Source of the DNA: Cyrtodaria siliqua
Taxonomy: Eukaryota; Mollusca; Bivalvia; Adapedonta; Hiatellidae
Reading direction: 5' to 3'
Length of the DNA stretch: 64,000 nucleotides
Assembly (NCBI GenBank): GCA_037043455.1
Contig: JAWPHD010001426.1
Location: 186,001-250,000, forward strand
In this document: positions 22,401 through 31,259 of the stretch, one piece after another
Numbering within the stretch: position 1 is the first letter of the stretch
How the letters are laid out: each line of letters opens with the position of its first letter
Made by a program: the position numbers and the translations under genes
The notes under the pieces: model-generated
Told to the model about the DNA's origin: nothing
The model's database searches: none
What the model saw: the letters and a program-made list of their open reading frames with translations, nothing else

Positions 22401-23191
22401 CGAGACCATAAACTTGCTACAGATCAGTTTTGGGAAGGGGCAGAAGAACTTGGTCTGAGATCGTTGTTGAAACAGTATCCAGGTAGAAATAATAGTTAAC
22501 TTTTTAGATTTCCTGAAAGTTGTTTATGCCCCTATCGTACCGGGCAGTATATAGTGTTTGGCTTGTTTGCCGCACTCATGGCCAGGCCATAAATTTGTGA
22601 CCCATGATAGGAATTTCATAAAACATTTGTTCCCTACAATAAGGTGTTTCATGCACAACTCCTTGGTCCATAGCACCAACGTTACGGTCACAGTTAAAAC
22701 TTAAGACACAGGACCATAAGCTAATGCTTCATGCAAAATATCAGACCTATGCTCCGTGCAAAATGACCCTGCGGTATTCGGCTGAGTCTAGGGAGATTTT
22801 AAGTTGAAATTTGTAAAACTTAAAAATATTCCTGAAAGTACAAGGGCTAGAGGTCTTAGAGCATAGAGGTAATATTTAGCATGGAGCATAGACATCCGAT
22901 ATTTTGCATGGAGCATTAGCTTACTTGTGGTCCTGTGTCAGGATTTGTTTTCTCCAGTTTCCAGTATTATGTAGCTTATAATGACCAACAAACATATCAA
23001 GGTATGATTCTATTTCAGAAAATATTGAAGGTCTCCTTTGCTTGTCATGTGGAAAACATACGCCACTTACAGCAGAAAGTGTCATAGAGATGTTACAAGT
23101 AACTCCATATATGGAGAATCTGGAAGTAACGGTCGAATTCAAAGTGAGGAAGTGTTCATGAACTTTGAATCTTTCCTATATGATGTTCAAG
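10208..23191 (+). CDS. Multi-exon HECT-like gene model (partial)
   Basis: Nine plus-strand exons with AG/GT borders join in consistent phases: 10208-10449, 12642-12683, 13490-13543, 16622-16666, 17026-17112, 19462-19551, 20216-20401, 22254-22482 and 23019-23191. Early exons encode an acidic and basic low-complexity part. The exon at 20216 has a QDRAFGEALAEDRKR helix like those before HECT domains in invertebrate G2/M-phase-type E3 ligases. The last two exons resemble part of a HECT-type C-terminal region (LNPDNKDRIVRGLI, FWEGAEELGLRSLLKQYP, then FMNFESFLYDVQ). If functional it would act in ubiquitin transfer, but the part with the catalytic cysteine was not found downstream. Each of the last two exons needs a frame change, so this may be a pseudogene, or the indels may be assembly errors. 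Introns are packed with MITEs. Family assignment is inference. Confidence 0.5.
11160..12100. repeat. Dispersed repeat in intron A-B with CCCGTCGGGC-type ends
   Basis: The phrases TACTAGCCCG and GTCGGGCATGTG near 11168-11213 recur in altered form near 12012-12085 (ATGCCCGACTTG, CTTCGGGCTACCGGCTA). The segment looks like one inserted element. It includes short frames without recognisable domains. Confidence 0.4.
12120..12612. repeat. Dispersed repeat ending CCTCTTGTTAA
   Basis: It contains an internal duplication of AAATATGACCTTGGTA...TTGTCGTTCAGTGATNTCCA at about 12223 and 12389. It ends AGAGCGATACCGGGCCTCTTGTTAA, nearly the same terminus as repeats ending near 19320, 22250 and 23638. It stops about 30 bp before the acceptor of exon B. 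Confidence 0.6.
12642..12683 (+). CDS. HECT-like gene, exon B (14 codons)
   Basis: A small exon between TGAATTTCAG and CTA|GTAAGT, in phase 0 at both ends, encoding TEDHEPVMVNPNPL. Too short for ORF calls; supported by splice sites and phase agreement with its neighbours. Confidence 0.45.
13490..13543 (+). CDS. HECT-like gene, exon C (18 codons)
   Basis: The acceptor is TTGTTTTTAAG and the donor is AGG|GTAAGT, phase 0 at both ends. It encodes an acidic, serine-rich peptide (QENTELTSDSNSSENWAR). Confidence 0.5.
13571..15010. mobile_element. 1.44-kb non-autonomous DNA element with AGGCCT terminal inverted repeats
   Basis: The left end AGGCCTAAAAACAAATAGGC then TTGTTTCTGGTTAC is mirrored at the right end (GTAACCAGAAACAAACCTAT, an A/T run, AGGCCT). 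Homology continues inward to the GGTCGGTAGG / CGGTCGGTCGGG stretch. Inside are repeats of ACTCGTCC/GGACGAGT near 13970-14045 and 14645-14735. No transposase frame is seen. The right end touches a second MITE. It lies in the intron between exons C and D. Confidence 0.65.
15010..15541. mobile_element. Long-TIR foldback MITE with TTAA ends, copy 1
   Basis: The ends read TTAAAGGGAATATAGCGACA and (reverse complement of the right end) TTAAAGGGAAAGTAGCGACA. The two arms pair over roughly 200 bp, including AAAGAATTATCAAAATCGGA, GATAAACAAAGAAGATATGA and CCATATATGG. The TTAA at both borders suggests a TTAA target as used by piggyBac-type elements (inference). A second copy lies at 17866-18405. Confidence 0.75.
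15718..15900 (+). mobile_element. SINE 3' fragment
   Basis: It matches the 3' half of the SINE at 8036-8415: GTCCGTCGGATGGGGACG, ATAATAAGAGTAGGGCA, CCCGGATTCCTATGTATC, CTGTGTTGATGAGCC and a TTCAA tail. It carries an expanded poly-G run near 15821-15835. Confidence 0.8.
16622..16666 (+). CDS. HECT-like gene, exon D (15 codons)
   Basis: The acceptor is TGTCAATAG and the donor is TCG|GTAGTG, phase 0 at both ends. The peptide RRQSKSMKRSRQRES is strongly basic and could serve as a nuclear targeting or RNA-binding patch (inference). The donor is a weak match to consensus. Confidence 0.4.
17026..17112 (+). CDS. HECT-like gene, exon E (29 codons), paralogue of exon F
   Basis: The acceptor is CTGTTGTAG and the donor is CAG|GTAATT, phase 0 at both ends. 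The peptide begins HRVETAVVNNV and ends ASRHDSVESSPLRSQ. It is related to exon F (DSVESS shared), and the following intron start is also alike. Confidence 0.5.
17232..17377. repeat. Foldback palindrome 1
   Basis: Arms of about 65 bp pair from GATCTTACATGAGTGACTTT...TTTTAATAAACGAGTTGGAT to ATCCAACGAGTTTATTAAAG...GTAAGATTC around a short GGCTCTTGCC loop. A TGACGTCG site follows near 17468. Confidence 0.8.
17866..18405. mobile_element. Long-TIR foldback MITE with TTAA end, copy 2
   Basis: It starts TTAAAGGGAATGTAGCGACA and runs parallel to the element at 15010-15541 (GAGAGTTCTGAAAAACTTGC, GATAAACAAAAAAGATATGA, CCATATATGGAATATTGATA). The right terminus is diverged after GGCTGTTTC, so that end is probably truncated. 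Confidence 0.7.
18490..19325. repeat. Dispersed repeat ending GGGCCTCTTGTTTA
   Basis: It contains a run of CCGTC/TGTC-rich sequence (18598-18645), repeats of GATGAAACTTNATCACAATG, and ends with the hairpin AGGCCCACTTGGGCCT then CTTGTTTA. This terminus matches those near 12610, 22250 and 23638. Confidence 0.6.
19327..19362. repeat. Perfect short hairpin
   Basis: AGCTCACCTGAGCC and GGCTCAAGTGAGCT flank a short AAA loop: a stem of about 14 bp with one mismatch. It lies directly after the dispersed repeat terminus. Confidence 0.7.
19462..19551 (+). CDS. HECT-like gene, exon F (30 codons), paralogue of exon E
   Basis: The acceptor is CACTGTATAG and the donor is CAG|GTAATT, phase 0 at both ends. 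The peptide PRVKIEVVNVSDEETVSQED then SVESSYLCPQ is acidic. It resembles exon E in length, phase and sequence. Confidence 0.5.
20216..20401 (+). CDS. HECT-like gene, exon G (62 codons)
   Basis: The acceptor is TTTCATAG and the probable donor AAAAG|GTTTA (weak), phase 0 at both ends. It begins ESIAERRAIIALQDRAFGEA and continues LAEDRKR, a charged helix with the QDxAFxxALxxDR pattern. If the donor is not used, the frame ends at TAA two codons later. Confidence 0.55.
20575..20900. repeat. Small hairpins followed by a GACGTC cluster
   Basis: GTGCAATATT pairs with GATATTGCAC (about 20587-20611), and GCACGGGAAC with GCTCGTGC just after. About 240 bp on is the cluster ATGACGTCATCCGACGTCGA. This repeats the arrangement seen at other foldbacks in the window. 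Confidence 0.5.
22219..22253 (+). promoter_or_regulatory. Repeat terminus forming the 3' splice site of exon H
   Basis: The sequence GAGAGTGATACAGGTCCTCT then TGTTTTAG joins the CCTCTTGTTT repeat terminus directly to the AG of exon H. The pyrimidine-rich repeat end therefore supplies the polypyrimidine tract. Confidence 0.5.
22254..22482 (+). CDS. HECT-like gene, exon H (frame-disrupted)
   Basis: The acceptor is TTGTTTTAG and the donor is CCAG|GTAGAA. It opens IVKASSVSSLNLDDDVLECM, then the readable frame changes to RLALNPDNKDRIVRGLITK, and again, near an A-run at about 22383-22387, to LRDHKLATDQFWEGAEELGL. The three pieces together resemble the stretch before the C-terminal lobe in HECT-like proteins. 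Either the gene is decayed or the sequence has small indels. Confidence 0.45.
22705..22939. repeat. Foldback MITE in intron H-I
   Basis: GACACAGGACCATAAGCTAA then TGCTTCATGCAAAATATC pairs with its mirror ending ...TTAGCTTACTTGTGGTCCTG then TGTC. Arms are about 60 bp and the loop about 110 bp. Confidence 0.75.
23019..23191 (+). CDS. HECT-like gene, exon I (frame-disrupted)
   Basis: The acceptor is CTATTTCAG and the donor is CAAG|GTAATT. It enters in phase 1 and reads ENIEGLLCLSCGKHTPLTAE then SVIEMLQVTPYMENL; after a frame change near 23105 it reads SEEVFMNFESFLYDVQ. The pattern fits the end of the linker before the HECT C-lobe. Later exons were not found before the reverse transcriptase element at 24.2 kb. 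Confidence 0.45.
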
Positions 23192-24172
23192 GTAATTTAT
23201 GCATGTATATTTATAGAAAGCTAAGAAGCATCTCTTCATTATCATGACAAAATATTAATTGAAATAGTTATATAGTAAAAACTTATGATCTGTACTCTTC
23301 TGAAATTATTAGATTGAGATCATTACTTCTCTTAAACCTTAAGTGGTACTGATTTGGAACCTTTATCAAAATGACTGGCATGACATGTAAATGGCTCTAA
23401 ATAAATTCATTTTGATTCAATGTCAGAACTTCAATGTACCGTAAATGGTATGGATACCAAAATTAAAGGCATAACATGTATTTGGTATTGCATATAGGAC
23501 GTTTATCATTAAAAAGCAAAAACAAGTAACAAAAATCTCCCAAAACACTTAATTAATAAACCAGTTCCTGTTCTGGCAATCAAAACACATTCAGAATCTG
23601 TCAGGAGAGCGCTTCAACCTGACGAACCTCTTGTTTACTATATAGCTATTTTATTATTTTCAGAAAATCTTTTCAGTCTTGTGTGCATTGTTACTAGTAA
23701 AACATTTTAGCCAAATTGATCTTATCCAGTTACAGAGGGATGGCTCTAGTTTTGTTTACTTACATCATTGTACAAAACATTTTTCATAAATTCATAACTG
23801 TAATAACTACTGTATGTATTTGAGTCATATATGTTACAATTGTTTAAATAAGGATTTTTGGGATTCCGAAGCAATTCTGGGTCTATGAATTGTCCATATC
23901 TGTCTGTCCATTTGTCCGCCCATTAAAAATTGATTTAAGCCCTCAAGAGCCCCTCGACAGATTTTCTAATGAATTACATAGGGGACGTACAACCTTTAGT
24001 TTGGGGAGGACACTTGCAGATTTAGAGGTCAGTTGGTTAAAGGTCAATGTCCCTGCGACCTTAATAAGCAATCCTGCACTTGCACATTATTTTCTAGATA
24101 TGTCTTTGTTTATGTTACATAAAAAGATGATGTTTTTCAGACGGTAAATGTTCATATGGGTCTGGCACACGG
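23192..24172. other. Non-coding stretch with a repeat ending CCTCTTGTTTA
   Basis: A repeat ends near 23638 with the hairpin GTCAGGAGAGCGCTTCAACCTGAC followed by GAACCTCTTGTTTA. Around 23888-24075 a CTGTCCATTTGTCCGCCC stretch resembles the interior of the repeat at 18.6 kb. No coding exon is recognised. Confidence 0.45.
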
Positions 24173-26683
24173 TTGCAGTTGGGAGTTATTTTTCGGTTCA
24201 TCACTGGCTTGTCCTCAATTTCACCGAGAGGTCTTGGCACATTGGTGCAGGTTGAATTTACAAACAGGAAGTGCTACCCACCACTTAAACGAGTTCCCAT
24301 TTCATATAAGATTTATGAAACGAGTTTCTTAAACGTAAATTTAAGAAAGTCTTTACTGTTGCAGACCTTTATTCCATTTATAAAAATTCAGGTAGACACG
24401 CCCTCCTTATTCAGTATGTCTTTTTCTTGCTTACAGAAACTTGACGAAGAAGCGGATGCCAATTATGTCCGTACTAATCCATTATATGAGGTTGCATCTA
24501 TTATTCAAAGTTACACGCAACATATTTTGCGTCCACATATAGATGCTCCATCTGACCATCAAAGGCATTTTTTGAAGATAACTTATGTTGATAAAGGCAT
24601 CGATTTCATTAATTTAGCCGGTATTTTTAATGATATGCGGGTGACTGACAAAATTCCAAAGTATTTCAAGAATATTTAGACTCCTGTTATATGTTACAAG
24701 TATAAGAAATCTAATAGAAATCTTATTTTCAATTATAATAGGATCGTTTCTGATCTTGAGATCGAGACATCTATTCCTACTGATTGAGATTGTCAAAATT
24801 CTAAATTTTGTTACGAACCTGCCGGTCACATTCTTACTGGAAATCTTGATGTAATTGAGGATAAGAGGATTCGGCATTTAATTGCCAAAGGGTCTAAGTA
24901 TCGCCTTCCATCTGATATTAATTGTAATGCCTGTCGCAATGAAATTGCGGGTTCATTAACGGATTTCTGTACAAAGTGGTGTAGGCGAGAAAAAGCAGAT
25001 AAACATGCACTTACTGCTTGGATGAAAACTATTTCAGAAATTGTTGAATTACGTATTTTGTTTTACGAATCAAATCCATCCCTGCTTCTACGGCCTTCCA
25101 CTCACAATTTACGACACCTTAAGAAGGGTATTCAGAATTTACATACTAAATTTGCTCTAGTTCCAGCAGACAAAGCTTCCAACAATATAATTATTGTCTG
25201 ACGACTACATTATATCAATACTTTGAATGCTGAGCTAGCGAGCACTTCTGCTTATGTTACTACACCTCTGCTGGAGACGGACATTGTTTCCCAGCATGTG
25301 ACATTTATGGAGACTATAAATGTTTCTGTAATTAGTAAGCAGACGAAGCTCCCTACAATGTACTGGATACCCAAACTTCACAAAATTCCTTACAAAGCAC
25401 GTTTTATCGCTAATTCTAGTTCATGTACCACGACCAATATATCAAAACTATTGACTTCCTGACTTTCCGCGATTAAAGAACATATTGTAAAATATTGCGG
25501 AAAGGCCTTCGAGAACTCGGGAATCAATCTGTTTTGGTCTATCAAAAACTCTGGAGAAGTTCTTGACAAACTACGGTGTAAGCATTTTCATGCCTCTTCT
25601 CTAAGCACCTACGACTTTTCTACACTGTATACTACACTCTCACATCATCTTATCAAAGAAAAATTGCTTCAGCTTATTCAGAAGACATTTGCTAGAGAAG
25701 ATACAACTTTTCTAGCTTGTAATAACGTCAGGGCTTTCTTTACTAACGCCCCCATTGATAAGTATAATATGTGGACTTGTACTGATGTTTGTAGAGCCTT
25801 ATCTTTTCTTCTGGATAACATCTTTATAAGATACGGTAAAACTATTTACCGCCAGGTTGTTGGTATTCCTATGGGTACTAACTGTGCGCCACTTGTTGCA
25901 GATTTGTTTTTGTACTGCTATGAAAGAGATTTTATTTTGAGTTTGTCACCTGCTAGCCAGGGAGAAATTATTGATGACTTTAATAATACTTCTCGGTATC
26001 TTGATGACATACTCAATATTGATAATCCGTTCTTTGCTCATATGGTTACTAACATTTATCCACCAGAGCTCACGTTGAATAAAGCCAACAGTTCGGATAC
26101 TGTAGCAGCATTTCTCGATCTTCATCCCTCGATTTCAAATGATTGTATTCATACTAAAATCTATGATAAGAGAGATGATTTCAATTTTAACATCGTTAAC
26201 TATCCACACCTGGATGGAGATGTACCTCGTGCTACCTCATATGGGGTGTATATCTCCCAGCTCATTCGATTTGCTAGAGCGTGTTATGATGTTATAGACT
26301 TCAATGATCGTAATCAAGTTATTACAAGTAAACTTCTTCAGCAGGGTTTTCGTTATCACAAACTACGTAGATATTTCTCTAAATTCTACCGCCGCAACGA
26401 GGGCCTGCTGGAAAAGTACAACACCAACCTTAAAACACGTCTGCGACTAGGCATATCAAAACCCTCATTTTATGGAGATGTGGTCTATAAACTTCGAAAG
26501 TTAAAGGGGTCTGACGGGTTTCCTGACCGCTTTACAAATTTAATCAGATAGTTCGTCAGAAAAGGATATAACCCCATGGTTTTACAGCGCACTGCATGTT
26601 TAGTGATTGACCCCTCTACAGTCAGTCATTACGCTTCACTTTTCACTTGTGCGATGACTGTACTACCTCTTGGGACTCTATGA
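24173..26683 (+). pseudogene. Reverse transcriptase, Penelope-like element (in-frame stops)
   Basis: One reading frame spans about 830 codons and is interrupted only by in-frame stops at 24677 (TAG), 24784, 25199, 25460 (all TGA) and 26549 (TAG). Landmarks in order are KITYVDKGIDFINL, ALVPADKASNN near 25157, MYWIPKLHKIPYKARFIANS near 25360, TYDFSTLYTTLSHHLI near 25610, GIPMGTNCAPLVADLFLY near 25863, the active-site RYLDDIL near 25996, and YDKRDDFNFNIVNYP followed by YGVYISQLIRFARAC near 26250. The enzyme would copy its own RNA at a genomic target. I assign it to Penelope-like elements from the general pattern; no GIY-YIG endonuclease was seen, so another non-LTR-related clade is possible. The copy is inactive unless stops are read through. 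Confidence 0.75.
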
Positions 26684-27160
26684 TTGTACCTACTGAAACC
26701 CCAACTAAGGGAGGTGGGTGCATGAGCTTTCGTCCCTCGGGTTTTCTGGTCGTACCCCTAGGTTGGTCTTCTCTTTAGCTGCAACTACTATGGTTGTTCA
26801 GTACGATTCTGGATACATCCTGAGATGTTTATTATTTTGTATGTATATCTTTAGTTGGTTTCTCTGGATGTGGACTTTATTGTTAGAGATTCCTTTTGAT
26901 GGGATTTAGTTTTGTTTACACTGTCTTGTCTATTTGGGCGCTGAAGACAGGATAATAGCGAGGATTGTGCGCATATAAAATCGATTCAAGCTAACCAGTA
27001 GGTCTTATTGCTACTGACCGTTCCAAGTCGGTAACCCTGTCTTCACCACCCTTTCTGTTGTTTTTTGTCTCTTTCATTGTAGTTTCAAGTCCTTGTTTGC
27101 AGTACAGTGCGGACCTACGATGCCATTGCGTTCGGACGCTGTGGTTTCTATAGGACCCTA
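26609..27160 (+). mobile_element. 3' region of the Penelope-like element
   Basis: It aligns with 1395-1985 over its full length, overlapping the C-terminal codons of the reverse transcriptase frame (to 26683) and then continuing as non-coding sequence. Conserved islands include GAAGACAGGATAATAGCGAG, AAATCGATTCAAGCTAACC and CCAAGTCGGTAACCCTGTCT. Similarity ends near TAGGACC at about 27157. Confidence 0.7.
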
Positions 27161-27167
27161 TATATCA

Positions 27168-27228
27168 TTATGAGTTATTTTAATTTTAACGAGCCTTTTG
27201 GCGAGTTAAAATTAAAAATAATTCATAA
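27168..27228. repeat. Foldback palindrome 2
   Basis: ATGAGTTATTTTAATTTTAA then CGAG pairs with CGAGTTAAAATTAAAAATAA then TTCAT, around a CCTTTTGG loop. A cluster with TGACGTCA and AACGTC sites follows at about 27335-27420. Confidence 0.8.
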
Positions 27229-28550
27229 CGAGTTTCATAAATCTTATATGGAATGGGAACGAGTTTAAGATCCTTTTCATCACATAACATGCAATCAAAT
27301 TTAGTAAAAAATAATTCAGATGGACACAGAACCGCCACGACGTCAGACACACTTTAGCGCCAAAACGTCATAAAATATATGACGTCATAACGTCGCGTCT
27401 CACACATAACGTTGCGTATAAAAGAGTTCTTGTTTTACCTCTTTACAAAAAGCAGTTTACGCCAACTTTTTAACAAACCAACAACAATGTTTTGTATAAC
27501 GTGCATTATTTTTATAAGCTGTCACAAATAATAAGTTTATGACTCTGTGAATTTGTAATAAATAAAATAGTTTCAGTTCAATAAACTTGCGTTTAACTCA
27601 ACCAATCAAAATCGTTACAGGTTGTATTACACGTGTGTCATACAATAGAATAGTAAATGGGTGTTCGACACTGCTAACATAAAGAAATGTATTACTTATT
27701 AATACACAAAAAATATTAGTTCCACTGGGACTCAAACTCACAACCTTTGGTGTGTGAAGCGAGAGTGCTAACTGTTGCACTATGGCGTCAACTTACTTTA
27801 AATTTATTTGTTTTATGTGTTATCGTGTTGTTTTTACCTGTAAATTCACGTTTTCTATGATTTTCCTGTATCTATTGATGGAATCAAACCTTAAATGTAT
27901 TGATATGTTAAATCCATAACAGTTAATTATTTTTATTACAACAATGCATAATGTAACCCACAAAGTCTACAATCATTTAAAAAAATGCTAATAACATTTG
28001 CAATCATTTAAAAACTGTGTTATATTAAACTGAAATTTTTTATTTCTATATGTATTTTAATATGCTTAAAACTCTTATGTATCTGGTGAATTTAATATTC
28101 ACAAATTAATGCCATTTCATTAAAACATACCCTGACCCCAGGAAGGCAATTTAATAAAACTATGGGTGGATCAATTTTTCTATGAGAGGGTGGGGAGGTG
28201 GCTTGTCCCATGTGCGTTTAAATGAATTAGTCCTAATATTCATGTTGGCTTAATGTCCAATATGGCTAGCAAAAGGTTTTAAAAAAAAGGTTTGTGATCA
28301 CTTTTGGTTTTATGTAGTTCTAAAACCAATCTGATTATGTATTAGTAGAGTGCTTCAAGGTCATGGACTGCTGGTTTAACCTCTGGATGTGCAGGCATGG
28401 GTTATTTTTTATGCTTAACAATGTATGTTTATGCATAAATATGTACATTAAGACATAAAACATTTTATATAAAGCTGAATACTCACCAAAACTAAGCTTT
28501 CAATTTAATAGAAAATCAAGTTTAATACATGTCATCTGGGTATTATATAG
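27229..28550. other. Gene-free stretch with a tRNA-like fragment
   Basis: At 27716-27790 the minus strand has a tRNA-like fragment, with an A-box-like ATAGTGCAACAGTTAGCA and a B-box-like GAGTTTGAGTCC, probably a SINE head. Around 27310-27420 are several CGTCA/TGACGTCA sites. The remainder is AT-rich with nothing recognised. Confidence 0.5.
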
Positions 28551-28711
28551 AGATTATTTAACTGCTGGGATCGATTATATGTAAATCCTTCACGAGTGGT
28601 AGACGTGTGGTTCTTTTCACGAACGAGCGCACGCGAGTGAGTGAAAAACTAAGGACGTCTACCATCAAGTGAAGGAGTACCCAATAATCGATCCCAGCAG
28701 TTAAATAATCT
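28551..28711. repeat. Foldback palindrome 3 (161 bp)
   Basis: AGATTATTTAACTGCTGGGA then TCGATTA is the exact mirror of the right end (TAATCGATCCCAGCAGTTAA then ATAATCT). Inner parts also pair (TCCTTCAC/GTGAAGGA, GGTAGACGT/ACGTCTACC). CRE-like TGACGTCA sites follow at about 28783-28812. Confidence 0.85.
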
Positions 28712-29800
28712 ATTTATTACATTTTAAATTACGTTTTTGCACACAAATATTCGCTTTATTGAACGTTATCGGCGGATAAAGTCGACGTCAGCAACACTTT
28801 GTTGACGTCACGACTCAACGTCGCAACGTTAGTTATTACTGTGTTCTAAGTTAGCAACGTTAGTTATTATTGTGTTCTGAGTTAGTTATTAATATTTAGC
28901 GATTATGAATATTCTTGCACTGAGAAATCCAATCTTTCACGCATAGAAATGTATTTCTATTGCAGTATATGAGTGTGTGTGTGTGTATATATTTTCATTA
29001 AATGAGTTGGAAAGAGTGGGTAAGTATATTTATACATGTATATACTCGAGAGAGAGAATCATACATATAACAAAATACCTTTCAGAGCACTGGATCCGAG
29101 AAGGATGCAAAATTGACAGGAAAGTAGGTTTGTAGAGGGATATGTCAATAATATAGTGCTAATAACAAATAGAACACATACCCATATATATTAATCAAAG
29201 TGCATTAATCAATACCCATCATTAATACATACTGTTCCTACAATTAATGAGTACATATGAAATCATCTGAAAAGTTCAACAAATATTTTGTTCTCTTAAT
29301 CAGTTTACTTAATCAATTATTTTACAGATGTTTGTTTATATTGTTAACGACCTGTTTTTGTTTGTCGGAAAATAGCTTTATAGCTAGTGTTTATCTTTTT
29401 TTTGTAACCGACACAAAATAAATTATTGTATCTTGTTCTCTGACACAATACTACACTCATTCAATAAACCTGTAACATTCAAGTGTAACCCTGGTAGTTG
29501 AGATACACTCCATATCTTGATAGATCATATGTTATTCACAAGGGTTAATTTATTTTAATTACTCCTGATGTTAGTCAAAATTTGTAGTAAACTTTATACA
29601 TGAAAGCAGCTAGGTGCTAACACCATATTTTGATTGATATTACACGTTTATCCTGAATTGGAACCTTTTTTGTACCTGATCATGATGTACCCCCCCCCAC
29701 CCCCCACCCCTTTAACATTGAACTCCCCCCCACCCCTTTAAAATTGAACTGCATGACAGTCAGTGCATATAAATGGCTTAAGCCTCCAAACCTTTCGGTT
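28712..29800. other. Gene-free stretch
   Basis: It contains a duplication of AACGTTAGTTATTA (28828 and 28858), a (TG)n/(TA)n run near 28973-28990, and a C-rich tract near 29691-29740 in which CCCACCCCTTTAA-type units recur. No gene is seen. Confidence 0.45.
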
Positions 29801-29805
29801 TAATA

Positions 29806-30014
29806 AGGTGAAACATAACTATGTACCTTCTTAATGCATGATTGGTGTCTAAATGCCACACTGCATTTGGTGAAGGAACGGAATACCGCCTGCGTTGAAT
29901 AACTCTTGACCAACGTGAAGCTGTTCCAACCGGATCAGCATCTCTCAAAGCAGCTCGAACTCGATTTCTTTGGGTAATTATTGGTGAGTGTCCTGTTCGA
30001 AGGATTGAAGTGAC
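29806..30014 (-). CDS. Integrase-core family gene, exon 3 (start of the DDE domain)
   Basis: On the minus strand the acceptor TGTGTTTAAG precedes VTSILRTGHSPIITQRNRVR, followed by IQRRRYSVPSPN and AVWHLDTNHALRRYIVMFH. The WHxD pattern with a following basic stretch is how the integrase-core fold starts in a family of animal genes derived from transposons; the D is the first catalytic acid. Similarity stops after MFH; the remaining catalytic exons were not found to the left, so the gene is truncated or continues beyond recognition. Function in the cell is unknown. Confidence 0.6.
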
Positions 30015-30227
30015 CTTAAACACAAAATTATTGATATATAAGATTATTGATATATAGTACACAAATATAACCGTGATCACCAACATTTTTGTTCAACTTT
30101 ATTACCTAATTGTGTTTTATTTTCAAATCCTTTATATTAGTTTGTCTTCTTCATAAATACATAGGTAGCGATACATAACTGATGTGATGTGTTCACATAT
30201 CAAACCTTGGTTTAAAAGTCTCACCCA

Positions 30228-30300
30228 AAGACCGGATTGGCAGGGGTTTGAACTCGACTCATTGTTTGGTAGTCCACTTATTTAACAAAGCCATCCAAAC
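30228..30300 (-). repeat. tRNA-like SINE fragment
   Basis: On the minus strand GAGTTCAAACCCCTGCC resembles a B box, preceded by a plausible stem. It is a fragment only and lies in the intron of the integrase-core gene. Confidence 0.35.
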
Positions 30301-30740
30301 AGGATTTACTTTTAAATAAGGCTATCATTAATATTTTGTTTGCTATCCTCCTACCTACCCACTAAAATTGACCCTACCCACAAGTCTTTTTCAATGATTT
30401 TGGGAACTGTTTTTGTTTAGCTTATAAAGGTAATAAGCTTTAAGTGTGTTAGAAAATTATATTCAAACAAAATCTTTCTTATCAGCAGGCTCATATTTTT
30501 ATATTTCAAAAGCAGTTGTGGGGTACAAAGTACAAAAAACACTACATGTATACAGAAATCACATAAAAAAAATAAAAACTACCTTACCCCAGACAACAGA
30601 ACATGACATAAGCCCTACAAGCCATTGGCCAGTAGAGCTAAAACTCTTGTGCGTGTGTGTGGTGGTGGGAGGCAATGATAATTAACATATCTGCTTTTCA
30701 TTTTGTTCAGTATTTACATATAGTATAGGCTATAGCTTAC

Positions 30741-31106
30741 CTCTTCACTACCTGAGTTAGGATTTTCTAAATTTATGCCGGCTAGAACACCTCTCAGCTC
30801 TTCATCAGATACATTAGTGTATCTCTGGCGTACTTTTGCAATGTTGTGTTTTGACATATGGTTATATATAGTTTGACGACAGCTAGTACCCAATAATTTA
30901 CTTCTAGCGATCTCCGTAACACTAAATCCTAGGGACAACAAGGTATGCAACTGTGAAGCAGTTATGTCATATACAGAGGTCATTGGTTGAGTACCAGCAA
31001 TTCTTGAACACACAGTTGAACGTGCTTCGTGGATACTCAAGGCAGGTTGTGTTGGTACATCAGCAGTTTGCGGTTGATGGATGTATTCTCTCAATATATG
31101 GATCAC
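30741..31106 (-). CDS. Integrase-core family gene, exon 2 (helix-turn-helix region)
   Basis: Bounded on the minus strand by the acceptor TTTTTTAG|GTG and the donor GAAGAG|GTAAGC, 122 codons, phase 0 at both ends. It contains ITASQLHTLLSLGFSVTEIA followed by TSCRQTIYNHM and YTNVSDEELRGVLAGI, the helix-turn-helix-like segment that precedes the integrase core in this family. Frame and splice sites are intact. Its partners are exon 3 (phase 0 join) and the MITE-split exon 1. Confidence 0.65.
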
Positions 31107-31259
31107 CTAAAAAACATGGACACGTGACAAAACAATAACAAAGAAATACACTTACTGTACATCATAATTCATGTATGGTAGTTCGAGACTTCTCTGACGT
31201 TTTTCAAAAGCATTTTTAGTAGTCATTTTACAGTATCAACACTAAGTCTTACATAACCA

